From NCBI GenBank assembly GCA_002747735.1, contig PDQE01000030.1:1-20015 (forward strand): DNA of 20,015 bases, given 5' to 3'. This document shows, in pieces, positions 8,799-16,929 of the stretch. This stretch comes from Flavobacteriales bacterium (lineage in GTDB: Bacteria; Bacteroidota; Bacteroidia; Flavobacteriales; Flavobacteriaceae). The position numbers and the translations under genes were made by a program. A model generated the notes under the pieces. It was given only the letters and a program-made list of their open reading frames with translations, was not told the DNA's origin and searched no databases. Each line of letters starts with the position of its first letter. Within the stretch, counting starts at the first letter, position 1.

Positions 8799-8894
8799 GA
8801 GTGTTTTCCGGATTGTGACAAAAATTTAACGGAAAGAAACGATATTTTCGTATTTCTAACAAGAATTTGTTGTTTTTAATTTTATTAAGATTTA

Positions 8895-8927
8895 CCATTG
8901 GTTAAGAAAAATAAGCCATTCGTTAAG
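8895..8927. promoter_or_regulatory. Tandem 12-bp sites CCATTSGTTAAG, possible regulator-binding sites
   Basis: Two near-identical 12-mers, CCATTGGTTAAG (8895-8906) and CCATTCGTTAAG (8916-8927), differ at one base and start exactly 21 bp apart, about two helical turns. They lie between comEC (leftward) and a TAnnTTTG box at 8977. Such same-face spacing fits a dimeric activator or repressor. No regulator is known, so the role is inference. Confidence 0.35.
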
Positions 8928-8953
8928 TTTTTTTAGCATTTGGTGTATTTTAT

Positions 8954-8984
8954 TTTAAAATAACAAAGAGGTTTTTTAAGTTTG
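8954..8984 (+). promoter_or_regulatory. Bacteroidetes-type promoter upstream of a candidate small RNA
   Basis: TAAGTTTG at 8977-8984 matches the -7 consensus TAnnTTTG exactly. TTTA at 8954-8957 lies 19 bases upstream, close to the TTTG -33 consensus and its usual spacing. Transcription would begin near 8990-8993 and run into the repeats and terminator at 9017-9135. No protein start follows before the terminator. Confidence 0.5.
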
Positions 8985-9016
8985 CACCCAAGACGTACAA
9001 AAAAACTAAGAAAAAC

Positions 9017-9062
9017 TAATCAACCCAATTTTTACAACTTAATCAACCCAATTTTTTTACAG
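9017..9062. repeat. Two tandem copies of TAATCAACCCAATTTTT..ACA
   Basis: Copy 1 is at 9017-9036 and copy 2 at 9040-9061, with a period of 23 bases. They differ by two extra T in copy 2. Both contain AATCAACCCAATTT (9018-9031 and 9041-9054), the reverse complement of 12269-12282. Duplicated target sites of this kind are typical of RNA-RNA or protein-RNA recognition; that role is inference. Confidence 0.75.
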
Positions 9063-9101
9063 TCTGATTGCAAAAAAAGAATTTAAAGTTATTTAATAAG
9101 A

Positions 9102-9134
9102 AACCCCGATTGTGTAAAATCAGCCGGGGTTTTT
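9102..9134 (+). terminator. Intrinsic terminator between comEC and korA
   Basis: AACCCCG (9102-9108) pairs with CGGGGTT (9125-9131) around a 16-base loop and is followed by a T run (9130-9134). No protein gene on the plus strand ends just before it, which is why a short non-coding transcript or an attenuated leader is proposed here. Confidence 0.65.
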
Positions 9135-9192
9135 CCTTTTTTAAATTGTCCAAAATTTTTACCCCTTTACTATTCTAAGCAACAATGGTTAC

Positions 9193-9221
9193 TTTAAAAT
9201 CATAAAAGAGCCTTATCTTTG
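9193..9221 (+). promoter_or_regulatory. Probable korAB promoter
   Basis: TATCTTTG at 9214-9221 matches TAnnTTTG exactly, with TTTA at 9193-9196 as a weak -33 element 17 bases upstream. The predicted start of transcription, near 9227, leaves a leader of only about 23 bases before the korA ATG at 9250. The box lies downstream of the terminator at 9102-9134. Confidence 0.55.
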
Positions 9222-9249
9222 AGCCTTATTACAGGAATTTAATTTTTTC

Positions 9250-11121
9250 ATGATAAATTTAGATATAAATAAAAAGAGAAATACCAAAAAAATTGAGGAA
9301 TTAGAAGAGGTTGTCATCCGTTTTGTAGGTGATTCCGGTGACGGTATGCAGCTTATCGGCACACAGTTTTCTGACACTTCTGCTATGTTTGGCAATGATG
9401 TAGCTACCTTTCCCAATTATCCGGCAGAAATTAGAGCTCCACAAGGCAGTTTGTACGGGGTTTCCGGTTTTCAGGTACATATAGGAAGCGTGCAAATAAC
9501 TACACCCGGAGATTATTTAGACCTTTTGGTAGCCATGAATCCGGCAGGTTTAAAAACCAACCTTGTAGATTTAAAACCCGGGCATACGTTGATTGTAGAT
9601 ACGGATGCCTTTACAAAGAAAAATTTAAAAAGAGCAGAATACGATAGTAATCCTTTGGAAGATGGTAGTTTAGAGAATTATAGAGTTATTGAATTGGCCA
9701 TGACTACCTTAACCAAAGAAGCATTAAAAGATATAGATGGCCTGGATAACAAAACGGTAACCCGAAGTAAAAATATGTTTGCTCTGGGGATGGTTTACTG
9801 GATGTATCACCGTTCCAAAGAACATACCATTGAATATTTTAAGAAAAAATTTCAATCTAAACCAAAGATTGTTGAGGCAAATACAAAAGTTCTCAACGCA
9901 GGGTATTTCTATGCAGAAACCATGGAATTGATTTCTAATTCTTATACCATTGCCCCTGCAAAAATGGCTCCGGGCAAGTATAGAATTATTATGGGAAATA
10001 CCGCTACGGCCTGGGGGTTTTTGGCAGCAGCGGAAAAGTGTAAAAAAGAATTATTTTTAGGTTCTTACCCAATTACTCCGGCTTCCAGTATTCTGCACGA
10101 ACTGGCAAAACACAAACAATTAGGTATAAAAGCATTTCAGGCCGAAGACGAAATTGCAGCTATTTCCGCCGCTATTGGGGCAGCTTTTGCAGGCAGTTTG
10201 GCGTTGACTACCACTTCCGGGCCCGGATTGGCTTTAAAAACCGAAGCTACTAATTTAGCACTCATGTTAGAATTGCCTTTGGTTATAGTAAATGTTCAAA
10301 GGGGTGGGCCGTCCACAGGATTACCTACAAAAACTGAACAATCGGATTTATTACAAGCTCTATATGGCAGAAACGGCGATAGTCCTTTAATAGTTATTGC
10401 GGCAAGCACCCCTGCTAACTGCTTTAACTACGCTTATATGGCTTCTAAATTGGCATTGGAACACATGAGCCCCGTTATTTTATTAACCGATGGCTATCTG
10501 GCAAATGGATCAGAGCCATGGAAAATAAAAACAGTAGCTGAAATGCCTGATATTTTGCCCAATTATGTTTCTACAGACCATACTAATTGGTCACCTTACA
10601 AAAGGCATGCAGACACTTTAGCAAGAGAATGGGCTTTGCCCGGCACGCCTGATTTTGAACACAGAATTGGAGGGTTAGAAAAAGAAAATGAAAAAGGAAC
10701 TGTATCTTATAACCCTAAAAATCATGAAGTTATGACCAAGTTGCGGGCAGAAAAAATAGCCCGGGTACAAAATTATATTCCGGATTTGGAAACAGAATTT
10801 GCAAAAAATGGCGACCTGTTGGTTATTGGCTGGGGCGGAACCTATGGCAGCCTTTACACAGCAATTAAACATTTAAGAGAAGAAGGGTATAAGAACATTG
10901 GTCTGGCACATTTTAATTATATCAATCCGTTACCCAAAAACGTTAAAGACATCTTAAAAAAATATAAAAAAATTATTGTCTGTGAATTAAACAACGGCCA
11001 GTTTGTAAAAGTGTTACGAGCTGCGTTTAATCAGTTTAACTTTTTACAGTTCAATAAAATTCAAGGCTTGCCATTTTCCAATGCAGAATTGACAGAAAAA
11101 TTCAAAAAATTAGCACAATGA
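9250..11121 (+). CDS. korA: 2-oxoacid:ferredoxin oxidoreductase, fused gamma-alpha subunit (KorA type)
   Basis: The protein has 623 residues. The N-terminal gamma domain (about 20-215) starts IRFVGDSGDGMQ. The alpha/pyrimidine domain follows (about 245-610), with YPITP at 273-277, the acidic QAEDE at 297-301, TSGPG at 322-326 and RGGPSTG at 351-357. This fused architecture is the KorA type that pairs with a separate TPP-binding beta subunit. The complex oxidatively decarboxylates a 2-oxoacid, most probably 2-oxoglutarate, to the acyl-CoA while reducing ferredoxin. It acts in the cytoplasm at the TCA-cycle level. Substrate preference cannot be proved from motifs. The stop codon overlaps the korB start by four bases (ATGA at 11118-11121), so the two are translationally coupled. 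No ferredoxin gene lies nearby. Confidence 0.93.
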   Translation: MINLDINKKRNTKKIEELEEVVIRFVGDSGDGMQLIGTQFSDTSAMFGNDVATFPNYPAEIRAPQGSLYGVSGFQVHIGSVQITTPGDYLDLLVAMNPAGLKTNLVDLKPGHTLIVDTDAFTKKNLKRAEYDSNPLEDGSLENYRVIELAMTTLTKEALKDIDGLDNKTVTRSKNMFALGMVYWMYHRSKEHTIEYFKKKFQSKPKIVEANTKVLNAGYFYAETMELISNSYTIAPAKMAPGKYRIIMGNTATAWGFLAAAEKCKKELFLGSYPITPASSILHELAKHKQLGIKAFQAEDEIAAISAAIGAAFAGSLALTTTSGPGLALKTEATNLALMLELPLVIVNVQRGGPSTGLPTKTEQSDLLQALYGRNGDSPLIVIAASTPANCFNYAYMASKLALEHMSPVILLTDGYLANGSEPWKIKTVAEMPDILPNYVSTDHTNWSPYKRHADTLAREWALPGTPDFEHRIGGLEKENEKGTVSYNPKNHEVMTKLRAEKIARVQNYIPDLETEFAKNGDLLVIGWGGTYGSLYTAIKHLREEGYKNIGLAHFNYINPLPKNVKDILKKYKKIIVCELNNGQFVKVLRAAFNQFNFLQFNKIQGLPFSNAELTEKFKKLAQ

Positions 11122-12131
11122 GTACTACAGTAGCGTCTTCCTATACGTTTAGAGACTTTTCCAGTGATCAGGAGATAAGATGGTGTCCCGGTTGTGACGA
11201 TTATGTTATTCTCAATTCCATGCAGCGGGCATTGCCAAAAATGGAGATAAAAAAAGAAAATGTGGTATTTATCTCAGGCATTGGTTGCTCATCACGTTTT
11301 CCGTATTATATGAACACTTATGGCATCCACGGTATCCACGGAAGGGCGGCAGCCATAGCCACAGGTGTAAAACTGGCTAACCCCGATTTAAGCGTATGGG
11401 TTATTACCGGAGATGGTGATTCTTTAGCCATAGGAGGCAATCATTTTATCCATGTACTCCGCAGAAATATAGACATGAGCATGGTGCTTTTTAACAATGA
11501 AATTTACGGTTTAACCAAAGGGCAGTTTTCCCCCACATCTCTGATTGGCCAAAAAACCAAATCATCGCCTTATGGTAATACCCAGCCTCCATTTTCGCCA
11601 GGCGAATTGGCCTTAGGAGCAAATGCCCGTTTTTTTGCCAGAATAGGCGGCAATACACCAAAAGAAATGGCTGAATTGTTCATAGCTTCCGAAAAGTTTA
11701 AAGGAACTGCGTTAATTGAAGTTTTACAAAATTGTGTAATTTATAATGACGGTTGCTTTACACAATTTACAGACAGAAATGTTAGAGATGACCAACAGCT
11801 TTTTGTAGAACACGGCAAACCGATGATTTTTGGCAAAGAAAAAAACAAAGGCCTTATATTAAATAAGCTAAAACTTGAAGTAGTTACCATTGGTGAAAAC
11901 AATATTACCGAAGACAACATTCTTATTCACGATGCCCATTCTGAAGACAACACCTTACATAATATGCTGGTAAAACTGCAATATCCGTTGGTAACGGGCA
12001 TTATAAGAAGTTTTGAAGATAATACTTTGGAAAATCGTGAAATGGCCTTAACGGAAAAAGTGAAAGAAAAAGCTGTTCACAATAATACAAGCGATTTATT
12101 TTTTAGCGGCGATACCTACGAGGTACATTAA
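11118..12131 (+). CDS. korB: 2-oxoacid:ferredoxin oxidoreductase beta subunit (KorB type, TPP-binding)
   Basis: The protein has 337 residues. RWCPGCDDY (21-29) is the family's conserved Cys motif near the N-terminus, and GIGCSSR (54-60) follows. The thiamine-pyrophosphate motif runs from GDGD (98-101) to NNEIYG (126-131), and CVIYNDGCF comes later. No separate 4Fe-4S ferredoxin-like domain is present, as usual for KorB. It forms the catalytic half of the complex with the product of the overlapping upstream gene. It is followed by 350 bases without a protein gene, containing a hairpin complementary to repeats upstream of korA and a strong terminator (12292-12343), which closes the operon. Confidence 0.93.
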   Translation: MSTTVASSYTFRDFSSDQEIRWCPGCDDYVILNSMQRALPKMEIKKENVVFISGIGCSSRFPYYMNTYGIHGIHGRAAAIATGVKLANPDLSVWVITGDGDSLAIGGNHFIHVLRRNIDMSMVLFNNEIYGLTKGQFSPTSLIGQKTKSSPYGNTQPPFSPGELALGANARFFARIGGNTPKEMAELFIASEKFKGTALIEVLQNCVIYNDGCFTQFTDRNVRDDQQLFVEHGKPMIFGKEKNKGLILNKLKLEVVTIGENNITEDNILIHDAHSEDNTLHNMLVKLQYPLVTGIIRSFEDNTLENREMALTEKVKEKAVHNNTSDLFFSGDTYEVH

Positions 12132-12246
12132 TGCTTAAAAAATTGTTAAAAATAATACACATTTAGTTCCTTAAGAAAATCTTTAGAATTAGCAGATACA
12201 TTTACACCTGAAAATAATCTGAACTAAAACTTAATTTAGTTAGACA

Positions 12247-12343
12247 AATAGATCTTCTTAAAACGAGCAAATTGGGTTGATTGCTTTTATTAGAAACAGC
12301 TTACGAACACATACACTTCTTAACGTAAGTTGTTTCTTTTTTT
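12247..12343 (+). ncRNA. Candidate small RNA or 3'-end-derived RNA downstream of korB
   Basis: The end of this region folds into two hairpins. The first has stem AGCAA (12266-12270) with TTGCT (12281-12285) and presents the loop ATTGGGTTGA. The second is the terminator at 12292-12337 plus its T run. A 14-nt segment covering the first loop (12269-12282) is perfectly complementary to both repeat copies at 9018-9031 and 9041-9054. A short recognition loop followed by an intrinsic terminator is the classic layout of a bacterial small RNA. A near-consensus -7 box (TAATTTAG, 12232-12239, one mismatch) would start the RNA near 12247; otherwise it may be released from the korAB transcript by processing. 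The 5' end is therefore uncertain and the function is inference. Confidence 0.45.
12292..12343 (+). terminator. Strong intrinsic terminator of the korAB operon
   Basis: A 14-bp stem pairs 12292-12305 (AGAAACAGCTTACG) with 12324-12337 (CGTAAGTTGTTTCT) with one G-U wobble. The loop is 18 bases and a T run follows (12337-12343). It ends the korAB transcript and/or the candidate small RNA. Confidence 0.85.
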
Positions 12344-12397
12344 ATGGCTGCTTCTAAAATTTTATCCCTAAAATTGTTGATAACTTTACATATTTAA

Positions 12398-14422
<2,025 letters not shown>

Positions 14423-14432
14423 TTAACCATTA

Positions 14433-14462
14433 GCTAAAAACAAAAAGTATGCTGTTTTTGGC
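14433..14462 (+). terminator. Weak hairpin between gyrB and mdh
   Basis: GCTAAAAACA (14433-14442) pairs with TGTTTTTGGC (14453-14462) with one G-U wobble and a 10-base loop. The stem is A/U-rich and no T run follows, so termination would be inefficient; partial read-through into mdh is likely. Confidence 0.3.
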
Positions 14463-14517
14463 AATATTTATTCATAAATAACAGAAAAATTATTAATAAA
14501 CATAAAATAAATACAAA

Positions 14518-15444
14518 ATGAAAATAACAGTAGTAGGAGCAGGTGCTGTGGGTGCCAGTTGTGCCGAGTACATTGCCATGAAAAATTTTGCCGCTGAAGT
14601 GGTAATTTTAGATATTAAAGAAGGTTACGCCGAAGGGAAAGCTATGGATTTAATGCAAACCGCTTCGCTTAATTCATTCGACACAAAAATTGTAGGAACA
14701 ACTAATGACTACAGCAAAACTGCTAACAGTAACATCTGTGTTATTACCTCCGGAGTGCCCAGAAAACCGGGAATGACCCGTGAAGAACTTATTGGTATAA
14801 ATGCCGGTATTGTAAAAAATGTTTCAGAAAATTTAATTAAATATTCGCCTGATACTATTTTAATTGTGGTATCCAATCCTATGGACACTATGGCATATTT
14901 AGCTCATAAAGCCACTAATTTACCAAAAAACAGAATTATAGGTATGGGTGGTGCTTTAGACTCCGCTCGTTTTAAGTACAGGTTGGCAGAAGCCTTGGGT
15001 GCTCCTATATCTGACGTAGATGGCATGGTGATAGGCGGCCATTCTGATACAGGCATGATACCACTTACCCGCTTGGCAACCAGAAATAGCGTGTTGGTAA
15101 GTAAATTTATTGATAATGAGCGGCTAAAACAAGTAAAAGAAGATACAAAAGTAGGTGGTGCTACACTTACTAAGCTATTAGGTACTTCAGCTTGGTATGC
15201 CCCCGGAGCAGCAGTGAGCAGTTTGGTACAGGCTATAGCTTGTGACCAGAAGAAAATGTTTCCATGTTCTGTGTTACTGGAAGGAGAATACGGCTTAAAT
15301 GACATTTCAATTGGTGTGCCTGTAATATTAGGCAAAAAAGGTATTGAAAAAATAGTGGAGATAGAATTAACAGATGATGAAAAAGCCCAATTAAAAGAAA
15401 GTGCAGCTGCAGTTAGAAAAACTAATGGGTTATTAGATGCATAA
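14518..15444 (+). CDS. mdh: Malate dehydrogenase (LDH-like, NAD-dependent)
   Basis: The protein has 308 residues. The Rossmann motif VGAGAVG lies at 6-12, and Asp32 at the end of the second strand indicates NAD. The mobile loop VPRKPGMTREE carries substrate-binding Arg82 and Arg88, where Arg rather than Gln at 82 marks malate over lactate specificity. NPMD contains Asn120, and Asp148, Arg151 and catalytic His175 (GGHSD) are present. The length and motifs fit the LDH-like MDH group found in Bacteroidetes. It interconverts malate and oxaloacetate in the cytoplasm, one TCA-cycle step that sits naturally near korAB. It lies 95 bases after gyrB with only a weak hairpin between, so partial co-transcription is possible. 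Confidence 0.95.
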   Translation: MKITVVGAGAVGASCAEYIAMKNFAAEVVILDIKEGYAEGKAMDLMQTASLNSFDTKIVGTTNDYSKTANSNICVITSGVPRKPGMTREELIGINAGIVKNVSENLIKYSPDTILIVVSNPMDTMAYLAHKATNLPKNRIIGMGGALDSARFKYRLAEALGAPISDVDGMVIGGHSDTGMIPLTRLATRNSVLVSKFIDNERLKQVKEDTKVGGATLTKLLGTSAWYAPGAAVSSLVQAIACDQKKMFPCSVLLEGEYGLNDISIGVPVILGKKGIEKIVEIELTDDEKAQLKESAAAVRKTNGLLDA

Positions 15445-15466
15445 TCATTTTAAAAAGACAATAAAA

Positions 15467-15521
15467 CGTAAAAGATATTTCAGGCGGGAATTATAATACT
15501 AAATGTAAAGAAACTTTTACG
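15467..15521. repeat. 8-bp inverted repeat downstream of mdh
   Basis: CGTAAAAG (15467-15474) and CTTTTACG (15514-15521) are perfect inverted repeats separated by 39 bases. The spacer is too long for a typical terminator. It may be chance, a long RNA stem, or a binding site. Confidence 0.3.
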
Positions 15522-15562
15522 AAATTAAAGATTAACTTTCCTTATCATATAAATTTTTATTG

Positions 15563-15570
15563 TACTTTTG
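15563..15570 (+). promoter_or_regulatory. -7 promoter box upstream of the exported protein at 15632
   Basis: TACTTTTG matches TAnnTTTG exactly. Transcription would begin near 15576, just before a perfect terminator-like hairpin at 15585-15611. Confidence 0.5.
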
Positions 15571-15584
15571 GAAAAATTGTTTAC

Positions 15585-15611
15585 AAAAGCAGTTTTAAAA
15601 CTGCTTTTTTT
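15585..15611 (+). terminator. Perfect terminator-like hairpin in the leader of the gene at 15632
   Basis: AAAAGCAGTTTT (15585-15596) and AAAACTGCTTTT (15597-15608) form a perfect 24-bp palindrome continuing into a run of seven T (15605-15611). It lies 20 bases before the ATG at 15632 and downstream of the apparent promoter. It could be the mdh terminator, or an attenuator for the next gene. Confidence 0.6.
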
Positions 15612-15631
15612 ATTAACCAAAATTTAAAAAC

Positions 15632-16285
15632 ATGAAGAAATTAATCCTATTTTTTTGTTTTACATTAAGCTTGTCACTTTTTGCTCAGAAAGAAGTTGAA
15701 GAAGGTGTAATGAAACTAAAAGTTACCATGAGCAGTGAAAATGAGCAGGTAAATGCTTCATTGGCCATGATTGGTGATTTAAATGCTACTACTTATTTTA
15801 AATCTGGTAAATCCAGAACTGAAATGAGCAGTAATATGACAGGGAGCAACACCACCATTGTAGATAACGAAAATAAAAAATTACTTGTTTTGATGGATAA
15901 TCCTATGTTGGGTAAAAAATACCTAAAGCAAGATATTACCAATGAGGAAACTCCTAAAGATGTTAAAGTAACAGAAAACGGCGAAACCAAAACCATTTTG
16001 GGCTATGATTGCAAAGGCTATGATCTGGTTACTACCCAAAACGGCCAAGAGCAAAAAATAACCATGTATGTAACAGACAAGATTAAAGCTCCAAACCAGA
16101 ATACTGTTGCTGCCGGAGATCAGATTAAAGGGTTTCCATTACTGGCTATAGTTACCATAAATCAAATGGGCAGCCCCTTGACTACCACTGCAGAAGTTAT
16201 TGAGATAACAGGTGAAAAAGTTGATGACAGCAAATTTGACTTAACTGTACCCGAAGGCTACGATGAAATGAAAGTGCCTAAATAA
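15632..16285 (+). CDS. Small exported protein, DUF4412-like
   Basis: The protein has 217 residues with a clear signal peptide (about 1-19, ending SLFAQ). The mature part is beta-rich: an N-terminal segment GVMKLKVTMSS, a stretch recording sample-like strands SGKSRTEMSSN, then ILGYDCKGYDLV and ITMYVTDKI, ending FDLTVPEGYDEMKVP. This layout resembles the DUF4412 group of Bacteroidetes exported proteins, but I cannot prove membership by eye. There is no catalytic motif and no lipobox. It is probably periplasmic or secreted; the function is unknown. It has its own promoter box (15563) with a terminator-like hairpin between promoter and start. It faces the OsmC gene convergently across a shared terminator. 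Confidence 0.75.
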   Translation: MKKLILFFCFTLSLSLFAQKEVEEGVMKLKVTMSSENEQVNASLAMIGDLNATTYFKSGKSRTEMSSNMTGSNTTIVDNENKKLLVLMDNPMLGKKYLKQDITNEETPKDVKVTENGETKTILGYDCKGYDLVTTQNGQEQKITMYVTDKIKAPNQNTVAAGDQIKGFPLLAIVTINQMGSPLTTTAEVIEITGEKVDDSKFDLTVPEGYDEMKVPK

Positions 16286-16311
16286 TAAGAACATTGCTTT
16301 TTAGCTATAAA

Positions 16312-16348
16312 AAGAACCACTCTATAACAGGAGAAATAGAGTGGTTTT
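16312..16348. terminator. Bidirectional terminator between convergent genes
   Basis: AACCACTCTAT (16315-16325) pairs with ATAGAGTGGTT (16336-16346) as a perfect 11-bp stem with a 10-base loop. T-rich sequence follows on the plus strand, and A-rich sequence at 16309-16313 gives T on the minus strand. It serves the genes ending at 16285 (+) and 16355 (-). Confidence 0.85.
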
Positions 16349-16354
16349 CCATTT

Positions 16355-16774
16355 TTATTGTTCAAAGTATTTTATTTCAGCAGTTACTTTGGCAAACTTT
16401 TTAAACATTTCCATAACGCCGCAGTACTTATCTTTAGACATTTTTACGGCTTTTTCTATTTTGTCCTGTTTTAGTCCTTTGCCGTGAAAATTATAGATTA
16501 GGTGAACTTGGTCATAATATTTCGGATGTTCCTTAGTGAGGTGAGCTTCTACGTCTATGGAGAATTTTTCCACCTCAACACGCATTTTTCTTAGAAGAGA
16601 GACTACATCAAGCCCGGAGCAACCGGCTAGTGCCGAGAGCATTAACGCTTTGGGGCTATAGCCCTGATTATTTCCGCCAAACTCCTCAGCCGCATCAATA
16701 AACAGGTTACCACCCGGATTTTCGGACTCAAATTGCATGTTGTCTATCCATTTAGTTTTTACAGTGTGTATCAT
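16355..16774 (-). CDS. OsmC/Ohr-family protein (putative peroxiredoxin)
   Basis: The protein has 139 residues from the ATG at 16774; an in-frame TTG at 16795 would add seven residues but is less likely. Both active-site cysteines of the family are present: Cys52 in LAGCSGLD and Cys118 in KDKYCGVME. The middle DVEAHLTKEHPKYYDQVHL (in part) is the typical swapped beta sheet. Members reduce organic hydroperoxides with the two cysteines; this one belongs to the general OsmC/YhfA-like branch rather than clear Ohr, so the true substrate is uncertain. It is cytoplasmic. A TAAATTTG promoter box on the minus strand at 16838-16845 would give a leader of roughly 55 bases. Confidence 0.9.
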   Translation of the reverse strand: MIHTVKTKWIDNMQFESENPGGNLFIDAAEEFGGNNQGYSPKALMLSALAGCSGLDVVSLLRKMRVEVEKFSIDVEAHLTKEHPKYYDQVHLIYNFHGKGLKQDKIEKAVKMSKDKYCGVMEMFKKFAKVTAEIKYFEQ

Positions 16775-16837
16775 AGTTATAATTCTTATTCTCAAAAAAT
16801 TTTTCAGAAATGGGCGTTTTAAATTCTAATCTTTTAT

Positions 16838-16845
16838 CAAATTTA
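16838..16845 (-). promoter_or_regulatory. -7 promoter box of the OsmC-family gene
   Basis: CAAATTTA on the plus strand reads TAAATTTG on the minus strand, matching TAnnTTTG. It lies about 63 bases upstream of the ATG at 16774. No strong -33 element was seen at the expected distance. Confidence 0.4.
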
Positions 16846-16929
16846 CTACACCTGTTTACCTAAATTTTATTTCATTTTAACCCACAAATCTTTGACTTAG
16901 GTTAAAAATAAAAAGTAAAGAAGAGTTCA

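Larger units (their letters stand above)
8992..9135 (+). ncRNA. Candidate small RNA or attenuated leader upstream of korAB
   Basis: About 145 bases lie between a good promoter box (8977-8984) and an intrinsic terminator (9102-9134) without a plausible protein gene. The transcript is A/U-rich and carries two copies of UAAUCAACCCAAUUUUU near its 5' end. Each contains a 14-nt segment perfectly complementary to the hairpin-loop region at 12269-12282 downstream of korB. It could be a free small RNA, a sponge for the downstream RNA, or the leader of korAB with the terminator acting as an attenuator. A separate promoter box for korAB exists at 9214. The 5' end is estimated, not seen. Comparison with Bacteroidetes RNA motifs in Rfam would show whether it is already known. 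Confidence 0.45.

Noticed and set aside
9017..9061. The two repeat copies as the start of a CRISPR array.
   Set aside because: There are only two copies with a spacer of three to five bases and no cas genes.
9250..12131. korAB as an unusual or transferred operon.
   Set aside because: KorA-KorB pairs with this architecture are, to my knowledge, common in Flavobacteriia, and base composition looks like the neighbours. The genes themselves are ordinary; only the flanks are notable.
14904..15335. 143-codon open frame on the minus strand.
   Set aside because: It lies entirely antisense to mdh, whose frame is fully explained by conserved motifs. It has no family features.
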